From an uncultured Paracoccaceae bacterium (GTDB lineage Bacteria > Pseudomonadota > Alphaproteobacteria > Rhodobacterales > Rhodobacteraceae), in assembly GCA_947500135.1 (NCBI GenBank), contig CANMQX010000003.1:124001-188000 (forward strand): DNA of 64,000 nt. The letters run 5' to 3'. Under the pieces are notes generated by a model. That model saw nothing but the letters and a program-made list of their open reading frames with translations, was not told the origin of the DNA and did no database searches. Each line of letters starts with the position of its first letter. The first letter of the stretch is position 1. Shown piece by piece: positions 11,283 through 20,486 of this stretch. Made by a program: the position numbers and the translations under genes.

Positions 11283-11330
11283 GGTCAGGACCCAGGGTCT
11301 CGTATGGCGGAACGGTATTTGGTGTTATCA

Positions 11331-12362
11331 ATGAACAATATTGAACGACATCTTGTTGTCACCCTCGGGTTCGGGGGGCTTTTGATCAACACGCTGCCAC
11401 TTTGGATCGGCGAACTGGCTGCGCATCCGGCGATATCAGACCAGTTTGCCGGCGCAGCGGGCAGTCTGGCGCTGGTGCTGGCGGCGGTTGGCTGTGGCGG
11501 GCTGTGGCGTGGGTATCTTGAACGCTGGGCATTGCTGGCCTTGTTTGTAAGCCTTTTGCTGTTTGCACTGACAGCCGGCGTTTCCCCGGTCATGTCCACA
11601 ATGGCCTGTTGTGGCATGGGGTTCAGCATGGGGGCGGTTTTGTCAGATGCATTTCGACGAGGCAGCGATGGGAAGCAGCAGCGTCTGATTGCGGCGGCAA
11701 CGGCGCTTGGGCTTGTCGCCGCGCTTGCGGCATATTTTATCATTGCGCTGACCCAAATGTCGATCATCTGGATCCTTGCGATCTTATCGGTTGTTCTGTT
11801 TGTTTCCCGACCGCGTGCGGACCATCACGAAAAACGCACCACGACAGGCGCAACGTTTGATCTTGCGGGCCTGCCTTACAGGTTCCTGCCCTTCTTTGTC
11901 ATGATGGGCGCGTATTGGGCCTATCTGGATGTTTTTGCGGCCCAGCTGCTAGCGGCAGGGCAGGTGGAACTATGGCTATTGGGCAGTCTGATCTCTGGCG
12001 CCATTGGATCAGCTTTGGCGGCGCGCGTGACAGCGGATATGCGCCAGATGGTCCTGCAACTGTCGCTCGTTCTTGCGGCGATCACGGGTGCAGCCACATA
12101 CATGACCACGAACCCAAACATCGTCGGGATTAGTATTCTTACCAATGGGTTCTTCCTGTTTCTGTTCTTTCCGCTTTATCTGGCGACCGCGCCGGACCAA
12201 GCCGCGAAAAGGATGGCCGCCTATCTGGCAGGGTTCGCACTGGGCGGTATTTTTGGCGCGGCGTTGATCCAGCTTGGCGGATATACTGCACTGGCGGTTG
12301 TCATAGCCGGGTCTGGCCTGATCGGGATCATGGGTGTGCGGCAATCGCAGCAAGATCAATGA
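11331..12362 (+). CDS. MFS-like multi-TM transporter
   Basis: ~10-12 hydrophobic segments; start at MNNIERHL preferred because the longer ORF runs into the IS remnant boundary. Confidence 0.6.
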   Translation: MNNIERHLVVTLGFGGLLINTLPLWIGELAAHPAISDQFAGAAGSLALVLAAVGCGGLWRGYLERWALLALFVSLLLFALTAGVSPVMSTMACCGMGFSMGAVLSDAFRRGSDGKQQRLIAAATALGLVAALAAYFIIALTQMSIIWILAILSVVLFVSRPRADHHEKRTTTGATFDLAGLPYRFLPFFVMMGAYWAYLDVFAAQLLAAGQVELWLLGSLISGAIGSALAARVTADMRQMVLQLSLVLAAITGAATYMTTNPNIVGISILTNGFFLFLFFPLYLATAPDQAAKRMAAYLAGFALGGIFGAALIQLGGYTALAVVIAGSGLIGIMGVRQSQQDQ

Positions 12363-13866
12363 TCAGCCCGGCCTTGCGCCAGCCGTCGATGGCGGCCTGC
12401 ATCAGGTCTTCGTTCTGGCGCCACATTTGCAGTTCGGCAACGGCATGTTGTTCGAAATCGGGATAAACCTTGCGCAATATGTCCACTTCGGCCCGCGCCG
12501 CAGGCAAATCGTCAAGCGCTACGTGAAACCACACAAGATGCGCATGATACCAATAAAAACCCGGCATCGGGACTTTCTGGATTTCGACAAGCGCCGCCTC
12601 GTACATCCCCAGGCGGGCGTAGCGCCACGTCTTGGCAAAGTGATACCAGCCGGGGTGTTCGGGGCTGATCTCCATCGCCCGATCCAAAAGCGCAATCGCC
12701 TCCTCCTCGCGTGCCAGAAAGGCATAGCAATGCCCCACCTCTGACAGGACATCCGGGTTATTGGGGTTCAGGGCCAGCGCCCGTTCAGCAGCCGCATCGA
12801 AACCAGGCAGATCAAGCGCAAACAATCGGCACATCGCCAGGGCGACATGCGCAAAGGCATGGCGGGGGTCTGCCGCGACTGCCCGTTCTGCGGCTTGTGT
12901 GGCTTCTGGCAAAACATCCAATCCGGGGCGTGCATTGACGTGATAGCGGTGTTCTTCCAGCAGGATCACGGCATATGCCGCCCATCCGTCGGCCACATCA
13001 GGGGTATGCGCAAGCGCTACGGGCAATGCATCGCGCAACTGCGCATGAAGCGCCGGATCGTAACTTCGATAGAATTCGCGAAACTGCGCGACCAGACGAA
13101 ACATCGTCCAGTCTTCATATGGTCGGGTGCGGCTGGCGCCGGATGCCATCGGACCATGCGGCCCGGCCAAACGCCCCGCACAAAGCTGGGCAATCTGGTC
13201 TTGCACATCAAAGATGGATGACGCTGTGGCGTCTCTGTCAAACTGCTCTGTCACCTCGATCGCGCCGGTTTCGGTCGAGGTTAGCTGCACTGTCACCCGC
13301 AATTGGTCTGCAGCGCGGCGAACACTGCCTTCGACGGCAAAATCTACGCCATACCGTGCGCGCATATCAGCATGATCAAGCCCGGCGACCTTGATGGCTT
13401 CTGTTGTGTTGCGGGCCAACACCTTGAAATCGCGGAATTGCGACAGGTTCATCAGCAACTCATCGGTCAGGCCATCACTGATGAACCTGTCATCAGGGTT
13501 GCTGCCGATATTGCGAAACGGAAGCACGGCGATGCAAAGCTGTGCCGGGTCAGACGCGGCGGCTACCGGGGCCTGCGTCAGCTTGAACCCAACGCCATGC
13601 ACGGTCTTGATGACCCGCTGATCTGATCCGCTGTCGCCAACCGCGCGGCGGGCTTCCTTGATCGCGGTGGACAGCGTTGCGTCGGTGATAATGCGGCCGG
13701 CCCAGACGGTTTCGATCAACTGTTCCTTGCTGACGACATCACCTGCGGCATCGTGCAGAGCCTGCAATATCCCCCTGCACTGACGGGTCAGCCTTTGCGA
13801 CGCCCCGTCGCGGGTCGCAGTCATCTGATCAAAATCGACCTCTGTATCGGCAATGCGCAGTTTCAT
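12328..13866 (-). CDS. CadC/ToxR-like winged-helix transcriptional regulator with TolB-like region and TPR repeats
   Basis: RQCRGILQALHDAAGDVVSKEQLIETVWAGRIITDATLSTAIKEARRAVGD (OmpR-type wHTH), IAVLPFRNIGSNPDDRFISDGLTDELLMNLSQ, C-terminal TPR-like region. Confidence 0.8.
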   Translation of the reverse strand: MKLRIADTEVDFDQMTATRDGASQRLTRQCRGILQALHDAAGDVVSKEQLIETVWAGRIITDATLSTAIKEARRAVGDSGSDQRVIKTVHGVGFKLTQAPVAAASDPAQLCIAVLPFRNIGSNPDDRFISDGLTDELLMNLSQFRDFKVLARNTTEAIKVAGLDHADMRARYGVDFAVEGSVRRAADQLRVTVQLTSTETGAIEVTEQFDRDATASSIFDVQDQIAQLCAGRLAGPHGPMASGASRTRPYEDWTMFRLVAQFREFYRSYDPALHAQLRDALPVALAHTPDVADGWAAYAVILLEEHRYHVNARPGLDVLPEATQAAERAVAADPRHAFAHVALAMCRLFALDLPGFDAAAERALALNPNNPDVLSEVGHCYAFLAREEEAIALLDRAMEISPEHPGWYHFAKTWRYARLGMYEAALVEIQKVPMPGFYWYHAHLVWFHVALDDLPAARAEVDILRKVYPDFEQHAVAELQMWRQNEDLMQAAIDGWRKAGLIIDLAAIAAHP

Positions 13867-14014
13867 GGGCGCACAATACACAGAAATCAGATGGGCCTGC
13901 AAAGCGCTCAGAACATCTCAGGGTTTTCTCAGGTTTGTCTCAAGCTTGGTCAAAACGGAATGCCTATTGCTCCTCTCATCAGCCCGCAAGGCGCGGGCTA
14001 CGAAAGGAACAAAG

Positions 14015-14950
14015 ATGAAATATCGACACGCATTGCCGCAGTTGAACGGCACCCAGATGATCACCGATGGCGGGCTTGAAACAACGCTTGTGTTTCACGA
14101 GGGCATTGATCTGCCCTATTTCGCCGCCTTCAAGGCGCTGGAAACCGATGAAGGGATCCGGATCATGGATGCCTACATGACACGCTACGCCAAGCTGGCC
14201 GTGGCCGAAAAACGTGGTTTTGTCATGGATACGCCCACATGGCGCGCCAGCGCGCGCTGGGGCGGTGAGATGTGGATGACCCAGAATGCACTGCGCGAAA
14301 TCCACCGCGAGGCCATTGCCACGCTGAACAAATTGCGCAGCGCATATGAAACCCCTTCCAGCCCCTTCGTAATCAACGGGGTCATCGGCCCGCAGGATGA
14401 TGGTTATTCGCCAGCCGCAAAGCTGTCAGCCGAAAACGCGGAACAGTATCATCAGGTGCAGGTAAAGTGGTTCGTCGAACTGGGCGCTGACATGGTCTCT
14501 GCCCTGACGATGACCTATGTCGATGAGGCTTTGGGCATTGCGCGCGCAGCAAAGGCGGCGGGTATTCCGCTGGCGATCTCGTTCACCGTTGAAACTGACG
14601 GGCGGCTCCCCTCGGGCGAGGCATTGGGCGATGCAATCGCGGCTGTTGACGCCGCAACTGACAGCGCACCGGCCTATTACATGATCAACTGCGCCCATCC
14701 TGACCATTTTGCGGATGTGCTTAAAGGTGACTGGACCAGCAGGATCATGGGCATCCGGGCAAATGCATCCCGGTTGAGCCATGCCGAACTTGATGCGGCA
14801 GAGACGTTGGATGATGGCGACCCAGATGAGCTTGGCATGCTTTACGGCGGTCTGTCGGCACTGTTGCCGAACCTGACCGTCATTGGCGGCTGCTGCGGCA
14901 CCGACCATCGCCATGTTGGCGCGATGTGCCACGCCACCCGCGCGGCCTGA
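14015..14950 (+). CDS. Homocysteine S-methyltransferase family protein
   Basis: ITDGGLETTLVFHEGIDLPYFAAF..., C-terminal GGCCGTDHRH zinc-binding motif; start at 14015. Confidence 0.88.
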   Translation: MKYRHALPQLNGTQMITDGGLETTLVFHEGIDLPYFAAFKALETDEGIRIMDAYMTRYAKLAVAEKRGFVMDTPTWRASARWGGEMWMTQNALREIHREAIATLNKLRSAYETPSSPFVINGVIGPQDDGYSPAAKLSAENAEQYHQVQVKWFVELGADMVSALTMTYVDEALGIARAAKAAGIPLAISFTVETDGRLPSGEALGDAIAAVDAATDSAPAYYMINCAHPDHFADVLKGDWTSRIMGIRANASRLSHAELDAAETLDDGDPDELGMLYGGLSALLPNLTVIGGCCGTDHRHVGAMCHATRAA

Positions 14951-14965
14951 CCATCCAAAAGATGC

Positions 14966-14987
14966 GCAAGCGGCCAAACCCGCTTGC
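14966..14987 (+). terminator. Stem-loop GCAAGCGG-N6-CCGCTTGC downstream of the methyltransferase gene
   Basis: 8-bp perfect stem; no strong T tract. Confidence 0.4.
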
Positions 14988-15057
14988 CCCACCCACAGCG
15001 GCATATGCCCTGTACCTGAAACCCTAACTTTCAATCCAAATCTACAAAGGACCTACA

Positions 15058-15636
15058 ATGTTCAAATCAACACTTTCCGCACTGGCCATGCTGGCTGTTG
15101 CAAGCTCTGCTTTTGCCAGTGATACGCCGAAATCCTTCGACGTGGCCGAAGACATCACCCGCTTTGTCTTTGCCGACAAACCCGTCTTTGATGACGGCAT
15201 GCCTGCCTATGGCAACGCCTTTATCACCCAAGGGTATATCTACGAAGACGGCACGCTGGATAGCGGTGCAGAAGGCACGCTGGCCGATGGCAGCCCGGCC
15301 TTCCCACATAAGGTGATCGGCACATGGACCTGCGACGGCTATTTCGTGGGCGACGGTGCGCGCACCACAACCGGCGCAATGGTCATCACCCGTCAGGTTT
15401 TTGAATTCGACAATGGCGACATCCTGATCAACCAGGGGGCCGAACTTGCCGATGTGAATGTCAAAGCACCCCGGGTGATCACCGGCGGGACAGGATCATT
15501 TGCTGGCCTGTCTGGCGAGATGTCGCAGGTTCTGCTGGGCATGACCGACGGCTACGGCGTGCGTCTGCTGGTCGATATCGAACCCGAAAAACACGCATCG
15601 CTAACCATTCAGGATGACGAGATTTTCGACGACTGA
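15058..15636 (+). CDS. Secreted protein with a possible allene-oxide-cyclase/dirigent-like barrel
   Basis: Signal peptide MFKSTLSALAMLAVASSAFA; HKVIGTWTCDGYFVGDGARTTTGAMVITRQVFEF...VITGGTGSFAGLSGEM pattern. Confidence 0.5.
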   Translation: MFKSTLSALAMLAVASSAFASDTPKSFDVAEDITRFVFADKPVFDDGMPAYGNAFITQGYIYEDGTLDSGAEGTLADGSPAFPHKVIGTWTCDGYFVGDGARTTTGAMVITRQVFEFDNGDILINQGAELADVNVKAPRVITGGTGSFAGLSGEMSQVLLGMTDGYGVRLLVDIEPEKHASLTIQDDEIFDD

Positions 15637-15652
15637 AACACCACCACTCAAA

Positions 15653-15676
15653 CCCGCGCCAGCATCATGGCGCGGG
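15653..15676 (+). terminator. Stem-loop CCCGCGCCA-N6-TGGCGCGGG
   Basis: 9-bp perfect stem between the secreted protein and peroxidase genes; weak T tract. Confidence 0.4.
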
Positions 15677-15695
15677 TCAATGCGGGACATATCCA

Positions 15696-17132
15696 ATGAA
15701 ATACATCCTTTCCATCGCAGCACTTTGCCTTGGCGGCCACGCAGCCTTGGCAAATGATCTTCCCAAACCGCTAAGGGATACAGACTATCTGTGGGACGGC
15801 GCGCCAGACCCGGAACTGGTCCGGCTGGGGCGCGATCTGTTTTTTGATCCGATCCTGTCGGGCAATCGCAACATCTCTTGCGGGACATGCCATGACCCTG
15901 CCATGGGAACCGGTGACGGGGTTGCGCTGTCAATTGGCGAAGGCGGCGTTGGATTTGGGCCGGACAGGCATGTGCAGGACGGCGTCGTCGGGCGGGTGCC
16001 GCGCAACGCACAGCCGCTTTATAATGTCGGGGCACGATCCTACGGCGCATTCTTTCATGACGGACGGTTGGAAGTCGACGCCTGGGGTGGGTATCCCAAC
16101 CGTCTGCGCAACCCTGCGGGGCAGGATTTGCCCGAAGGGATCAACAGCGCGCTGGCGGCACAAGCGATGTTCCCGGTGCTGTCCGCCATCGAAATGGCCG
16201 GGCAACCGGGCGAGAACGCAGTCGCCGACGCGGTGTCCGATAACGCACCAAAACTGGCGTGGGATATCCTCGCCCGCCGTCTGGCCGAAACGCCTGACTA
16301 TGCCGCACGGTTTGTTGACACATTCGTAGAGATCGAAGCACCGGGTGACATCCATTTCATGCATGCGGGCGAGGCAATTGCCGCCTTCCAAACCGTGGCC
16401 TTTCGATCCGACAACAGCCCGTTTGACGCGCGGCTTGCCGGGGTGCCGCTGCCTGCCAAGGCAGAGGCAGGGATACAGCTGTTTTTCGGCAAGGCCGGAT
16501 GTGGGTCCTGCCACAATGGCCCCTTGCTGACCGATCACGCGTTTCACGCAATCGGCATGCCGCAGATTGGTCCTGGCAAAGGGCACGGGAACGATAGCAG
16601 CTACAGCACCCATACCGGCTTCCCGCACCGGGTCGAAGACCTCGGGCGTTATGCGGTCACCGGCGATGAACAGGACCGTTACCGCTTTCGGACCCCATCC
16701 TTGCGCAATGTCGCGCTGACCGGACCCTGGGGGCACGATGGTGCTTTCTTGGAACTGGAAAACATGGTGCGGCACCACCTGAACGCGCCGCGATCCTTGG
16801 CCAGTTATGTCCCGTCACCGCTGTTGAAACTGGATGTCGTGATCAATGAAATGCGCGGCCGCACCGGGCCGGGCTTTGCGCCGCTGGATGCAATGCAACG
16901 CTCCCGGTTTGATCTGCGCGATGGCTGGGCACATCTGTCCGCACCGCTGCGCGCCGACATTGCAAAGGCCATTGAAATCGAACCTGTGGACCTCTCCGAA
17001 GCAGAGATCAGCCAACTTATGGCATTTCTCAACGCGTTGACGGACCCTGCCGCGATTGACCAACAGTTCCTCATTCCTGATCGCGTTCCATCGGGTCTGC
17101 CGCCGCAGCCATCTGCCATGCAGATCGAGTAA
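15696..17132 (+). CDS. Di-haem cytochrome c peroxidase / MauG family protein
   Basis: Signal peptide, two haem motifs CGTCH and CGSCH, RFRTPSLRNVALTGPWGHDGAF. Confidence 0.92.
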   Translation: MKYILSIAALCLGGHAALANDLPKPLRDTDYLWDGAPDPELVRLGRDLFFDPILSGNRNISCGTCHDPAMGTGDGVALSIGEGGVGFGPDRHVQDGVVGRVPRNAQPLYNVGARSYGAFFHDGRLEVDAWGGYPNRLRNPAGQDLPEGINSALAAQAMFPVLSAIEMAGQPGENAVADAVSDNAPKLAWDILARRLAETPDYAARFVDTFVEIEAPGDIHFMHAGEAIAAFQTVAFRSDNSPFDARLAGVPLPAKAEAGIQLFFGKAGCGSCHNGPLLTDHAFHAIGMPQIGPGKGHGNDSSYSTHTGFPHRVEDLGRYAVTGDEQDRYRFRTPSLRNVALTGPWGHDGAFLELENMVRHHLNAPRSLASYVPSPLLKLDVVINEMRGRTGPGFAPLDAMQRSRFDLRDGWAHLSAPLRADIAKAIEIEPVDLSEAEISQLMAFLNALTDPAAIDQQFLIPDRVPSGLPPQPSAMQIE

Positions 17133-17231
17133 GACAGGTTGGGCTTGTCGTGATCAACCGTCCAATCCTTAATGCGCGTTAACGCCGCCTGCCGCGCGCT
17201 GCGTTAACGGCGCATATCGGCGCCAAAGGGT

Positions 17232-17340
17232 CCGACGCTTTGCCGACGTCTGGCCGACGCTTTGCAGACCGCCCATTTCCCAACAAAACATGGCGTTAAC
17301 CCGTGATTCGCGGGATCGGACAGAAACCACCGCACGGTGG
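17232..17340 (+). repeat. Dispersed intergenic element copy B upstream of panB: four 11-bp-phased CCGACG-like units, GTTAAC, GATTC, CCACCGCACGGTGG hairpin
   Basis: Direct reading; units start at 17232, 17243, 17254 and 17265; matches reverse complement of 9905-10001. Confidence 0.85.
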
Positions 17341-17418
17341 GGGTCACGCAACGTCCGGTTCTTCGATCTGGAAAGCACGCGCCGGGGCTGTTATCCGGGC
17401 CAAAACCAAACGGAGCTG

Positions 17419-18246
17419 ATGATGAGCGCCACAGCCAAAAAACGTGCCCCCCTGCCCGACGACATCCGGGCCGCCAAAGGTGGCACACCGCTGGTCAGCC
17501 TGACCGCCTATACCACGCCGATGGCGCAGATGATGGACGCGCATTGCGACTTTGTGCTGGTCGGCGACAGCGTCGGCATGGTGCTGCACGGGCTGCCCTC
17601 GACCCTTGGGGTGACGATGGAGATGATGATCCTGCATGGGCAGGCCGTGGCGCGTGGGCTGACATCGGCCATGATGGTGATCGACATGCCGTTCGGGTCT
17701 TACGAGGAAAGCAAGGAACAGGCATTTCGCAACGCCGCCCGGCTGATGGCCGAAACCGGGGCTGGCGCGGTCAAGCTTGAAGGCGGCACCCAAATGGCTG
17801 AAACCATTGCGTTTCTTGTGGCGCGCGGCATTCCCGTTATGGCGCATATCGGCCTGACACCCCAATCGATCAACACGCTGGGCGGCTACAAGGTGCAGGG
17901 GCGGGGCGATGCCCGCGATGCTGCCTTGGCGGATGCCGACGCGGTGGCAGCGGCGGGCGCATTTGCTGTTGTGCTGGAAAAAGTGCCGGAAAGCCTCGCC
18001 GATGAAATCACCGCCCGCGTGCCGATCCCGACCATCGGGATTGGGGCCAGCGCAGGGTGCGACGGGCAGATCCTTGTGGTTGATGACATGCTGGGATTGT
18101 TCACAGCCTTCAAGGCGAAATTCGTCAAACGTTACGCGCATTTGGGCGATGATGGCGCAGCGGCAATTGCGGCCTATGCAGCAGAGGTGCGGGCACGCAC
18201 ATTCCCCGGCACAGAACATGTTTTCGCGGACGAGGCCCCCAAGTGA
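17419..18246 (+). CDS. panB: 3-methyl-2-oxobutanoate hydroxymethyltransferase
   Basis: [34 protein letters not shown]..; followed by panC. Confidence 0.95.
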   Translation: MMSATAKKRAPLPDDIRAAKGGTPLVSLTAYTTPMAQMMDAHCDFVLVGDSVGMVLHGLPSTLGVTMEMMILHGQAVARGLTSAMMVIDMPFGSYEESKEQAFRNAARLMAETGAGAVKLEGGTQMAETIAFLVARGIPVMAHIGLTPQSINTLGGYKVQGRGDARDAALADADAVAAAGAFAVVLEKVPESLADEITARVPIPTIGIGASAGCDGQILVVDDMLGLFTAFKAKFVKRYAHLGDDGAAAIAAYAAEVRARTFPGTEHVFADEAPK

Positions 18247-19085
18247 TCGCCCCTATCGAACGGAAACTGGCCGGGCTGCGCGCGCAAACGGCGCTCTGGC
18301 GGAAGGCGGGCGAAACCATCGGCGTTGTGCCCACAATGGGCGCGCTGCATCAGGGGCATTTGTCGCTTGCCCGGGCGGCACGCGAACGCTGCGACCGGGT
18401 GATTGTCACGATCTTTGTGAACCCCAAACAGTTCAACAATCCCGATGATCTGGACAGTTACCCAAGGACGGAAGAGGACGACGCGCGCAAGCTTGAATCC
18501 ATTGGCGTTGATCTGATCTATGTCCCTGATCCAGAACAGATATATCCTGATGGGTTTGCCACGAATGTAAGTGTCGCGGGCCTGACGGATATGCTTTGCG
18601 GTGCCGCCCGACCGGGTCATTTCGACGGGGTGGCGACGGTTGTGTCAAAGCTGTTTTTGCAGACCTCCGCCGATTTCGCATTCTTCGGGGAAAAGGACTA
18701 TCAGCAGCTGCAAGTCGTGCGCCGCCTCGCCGCTGATCTGGATATCCCCATCGAGGTCATCGGCTGCCCCACCATCCGGGAAGAGGACGGGTTGGCCATG
18801 TCATCGCGCAACCTGCTGCTGTCGGACCGATCACGGATCAAGGCACCGGTATTGGCCGAAGTCATGCAGGATCTGCGGACGAAATTACGCGGCGGGGCCA
18901 GCATGACCGACATTGAGGAAGACGCCAAAGCACGTCTGCTGGCGGCGGGTTTCAATGAAGTCGATTATCTGGAATTGCGCGATGGCGGGGATTTGTCCCT
19001 TCTGGGTCAAACAGTTCCGGATGCGCGCCTGTTTGCCGCCGCATGGCTCGCCGGGGTCCGGTTGATCGACAACATCGCGGTTTAG
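18243..19085 (+). CDS. panC: Pantoate--beta-alanine ligase
   Basis: [37 protein letters not shown]. Confidence 0.96.
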   Translation: MIAPIERKLAGLRAQTALWRKAGETIGVVPTMGALHQGHLSLARAARERCDRVIVTIFVNPKQFNNPDDLDSYPRTEEDDARKLESIGVDLIYVPDPEQIYPDGFATNVSVAGLTDMLCGAARPGHFDGVATVVSKLFLQTSADFAFFGEKDYQQLQVVRRLAADLDIPIEVIGCPTIREEDGLAMSSRNLLLSDRSRIKAPVLAEVMQDLRTKLRGGASMTDIEEDAKARLLAAGFNEVDYLELRDGGDLSLLGQTVPDARLFAAAWLAGVRLIDNIAV

Positions 19086-19093
19086 GATGCGCT

Positions 19094-19159
19094 CGTCCCG
19101 GGCTTGACCCGGGACCTCTCGCTTGGGCCTGTTTGAGGTCCCGGGTCAAGCCCGGGACG
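19094..19159. repeat. REP-like inverted repeat, copy 1
   Basis: 25-bp perfect arms CGTCCCGGGCTTGACCCGGGACCTC / GAGGTCCCGGGTCAAGCCCGGGACG, 16-nt loop. Confidence 0.92.
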
Positions 19160-20441
19160 GGGTCACCAGAATATCCACCAATGCCCCTGCCATCACCTTT
19201 GCGCTGTCGATCATGTCATCGACACCCACATATTCATCCGGCTTATGCGCCAGCTCCAATATCCCCGGCCCATAGGCGATGCAGTTCTTCAACTTGCCAA
19301 TCCGGTCGATATGTTTCTGGTCATAGGTTCCGGGGGAAGCTACAAATTCCGCAGGCTTTCCAAGCACTTCTTCGATCTGCGCCGCGACTGTCTGCACCAC
19401 GGGTGCATTCCGGTCGGTCATGCTGGGCAGGACCATATTGATTTCGCGCAGGTCATAGTCGAACCGATCCCTATGCGCTTTCAACCCTTCAAGCAGCTCG
19501 GTCACCTCGCCCCGCACATCATCGATATTTTCCTCTGCCAGAAACCGCCGGTCGATCACGATCCGGCAGCTATCGGGGACGCAATGGGCGGGCAGGCCGG
19601 TGTAGTCGTCGGGCTGTTCCGGCTGGCCGCCATGGATCGAATTGATGTTCATCGTCGATGACCGCGCCCCTTCGGGCACGACCGGCATATCGGTCGTGCG
19701 CGCAGCCATGGCGGGGTAAAGCTCATCCTCGAACGCTGTCAGCACCGCCCCCATGTGCCGCACAGCGCAGTCGCCCAGAAACGGCATGGACCCATGGGCA
19801 ATCTCGCCAAATGTCTCGATCTCGGCCCACCAGCCGCCGCGATGGCCAAGACAGACGCGGTCCTTGTTCAAAGGCTCGGGGATGATCACATGCTGCACTC
19901 TTGCAGGGTCGAAATACCCTTGCTCGGCCAGATATGCGACGCCGCCATAACCACCGGATTCCTCATCCGCCGTGCCCGAAATCTCTATCGCCCCAGCGAA
20001 GTCTGGATAGGTGGCCAGAAACGCCTCTGCCGCGATGATGCTGGCCGCCAGCCCGCCTTTCATGTCGCAGGCCCCGCGCCCATAAATCTTGCCGTCTTCC
20101 AGTTCCCCGCCAAACGGGTCCTTGGTCCAGCCGGCCCCAACCTCGACCACATCAATATGGCTGTTGAAATGCACGCAATCGCCGGGGGCAGTGCCGTCGC
20201 GGCGGGCGACGATGTTCCAACGGGGATACGTGTCACTATCCCCCGGCGTGCCATGCGCCCGGATCAGTTCGGTCTGGAACCCGGACCGGCGCAGACGTCG
20301 GTCCAGATAGTCACAGATGTCGCGATAAAGCGCGCCGGGCGGATTTAGCGTGGGTATGCGGATCAGGTCTTGTGTCAACGCGATCAGGTCGTCGCGCCGA
20401 TCAAGGATTGCGGCATTAAGCGAAGTGATGTCTTGTCCCAT
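19146..20441 (-). CDS. M20 family peptidase / ArgE-DapE-like deacylase (start near 20441)
   Basis: HFNSHIDVVEVGAGWTKDPFGGELEDGKIYGRGACDMKGGLAASIIAAEA; the ORF in the track is over-extended at its N-terminus. Confidence 0.88.
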   Translation of the reverse strand: MGQDITSLNAAILDRRDDLIALTQDLIRIPTLNPPGALYRDICDYLDRRLRRSGFQTELIRAHGTPGDSDTYPRWNIVARRDGTAPGDCVHFNSHIDVVEVGAGWTKDPFGGELEDGKIYGRGACDMKGGLAASIIAAEAFLATYPDFAGAIEISGTADEESGGYGGVAYLAEQGYFDPARVQHVIIPEPLNKDRVCLGHRGGWWAEIETFGEIAHGSMPFLGDCAVRHMGAVLTAFEDELYPAMAARTTDMPVVPEGARSSTMNINSIHGGQPEQPDDYTGLPAHCVPDSCRIVIDRRFLAEENIDDVRGEVTELLEGLKAHRDRFDYDLREINMVLPSMTDRNAPVVQTVAAQIEEVLGKPAEFVASPGTYDQKHIDRIGKLKNCIAYGPGILELAHKPDEYVGVDDMIDSAKVMAGALVDILVTPSRA

Positions 20442-20486
20442 GACCCAACTATTGGCCATATGCGCCAAACCCGCAATGGAGGTTTC

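Noticed and set aside
12328-12362. Short convergent overlaps (12328-12362, 61629-61660) as possible regulatory antisense
   Set aside because: Small 3' overlaps of convergent genes are common in compact genomes; no extra signal supports a special function.
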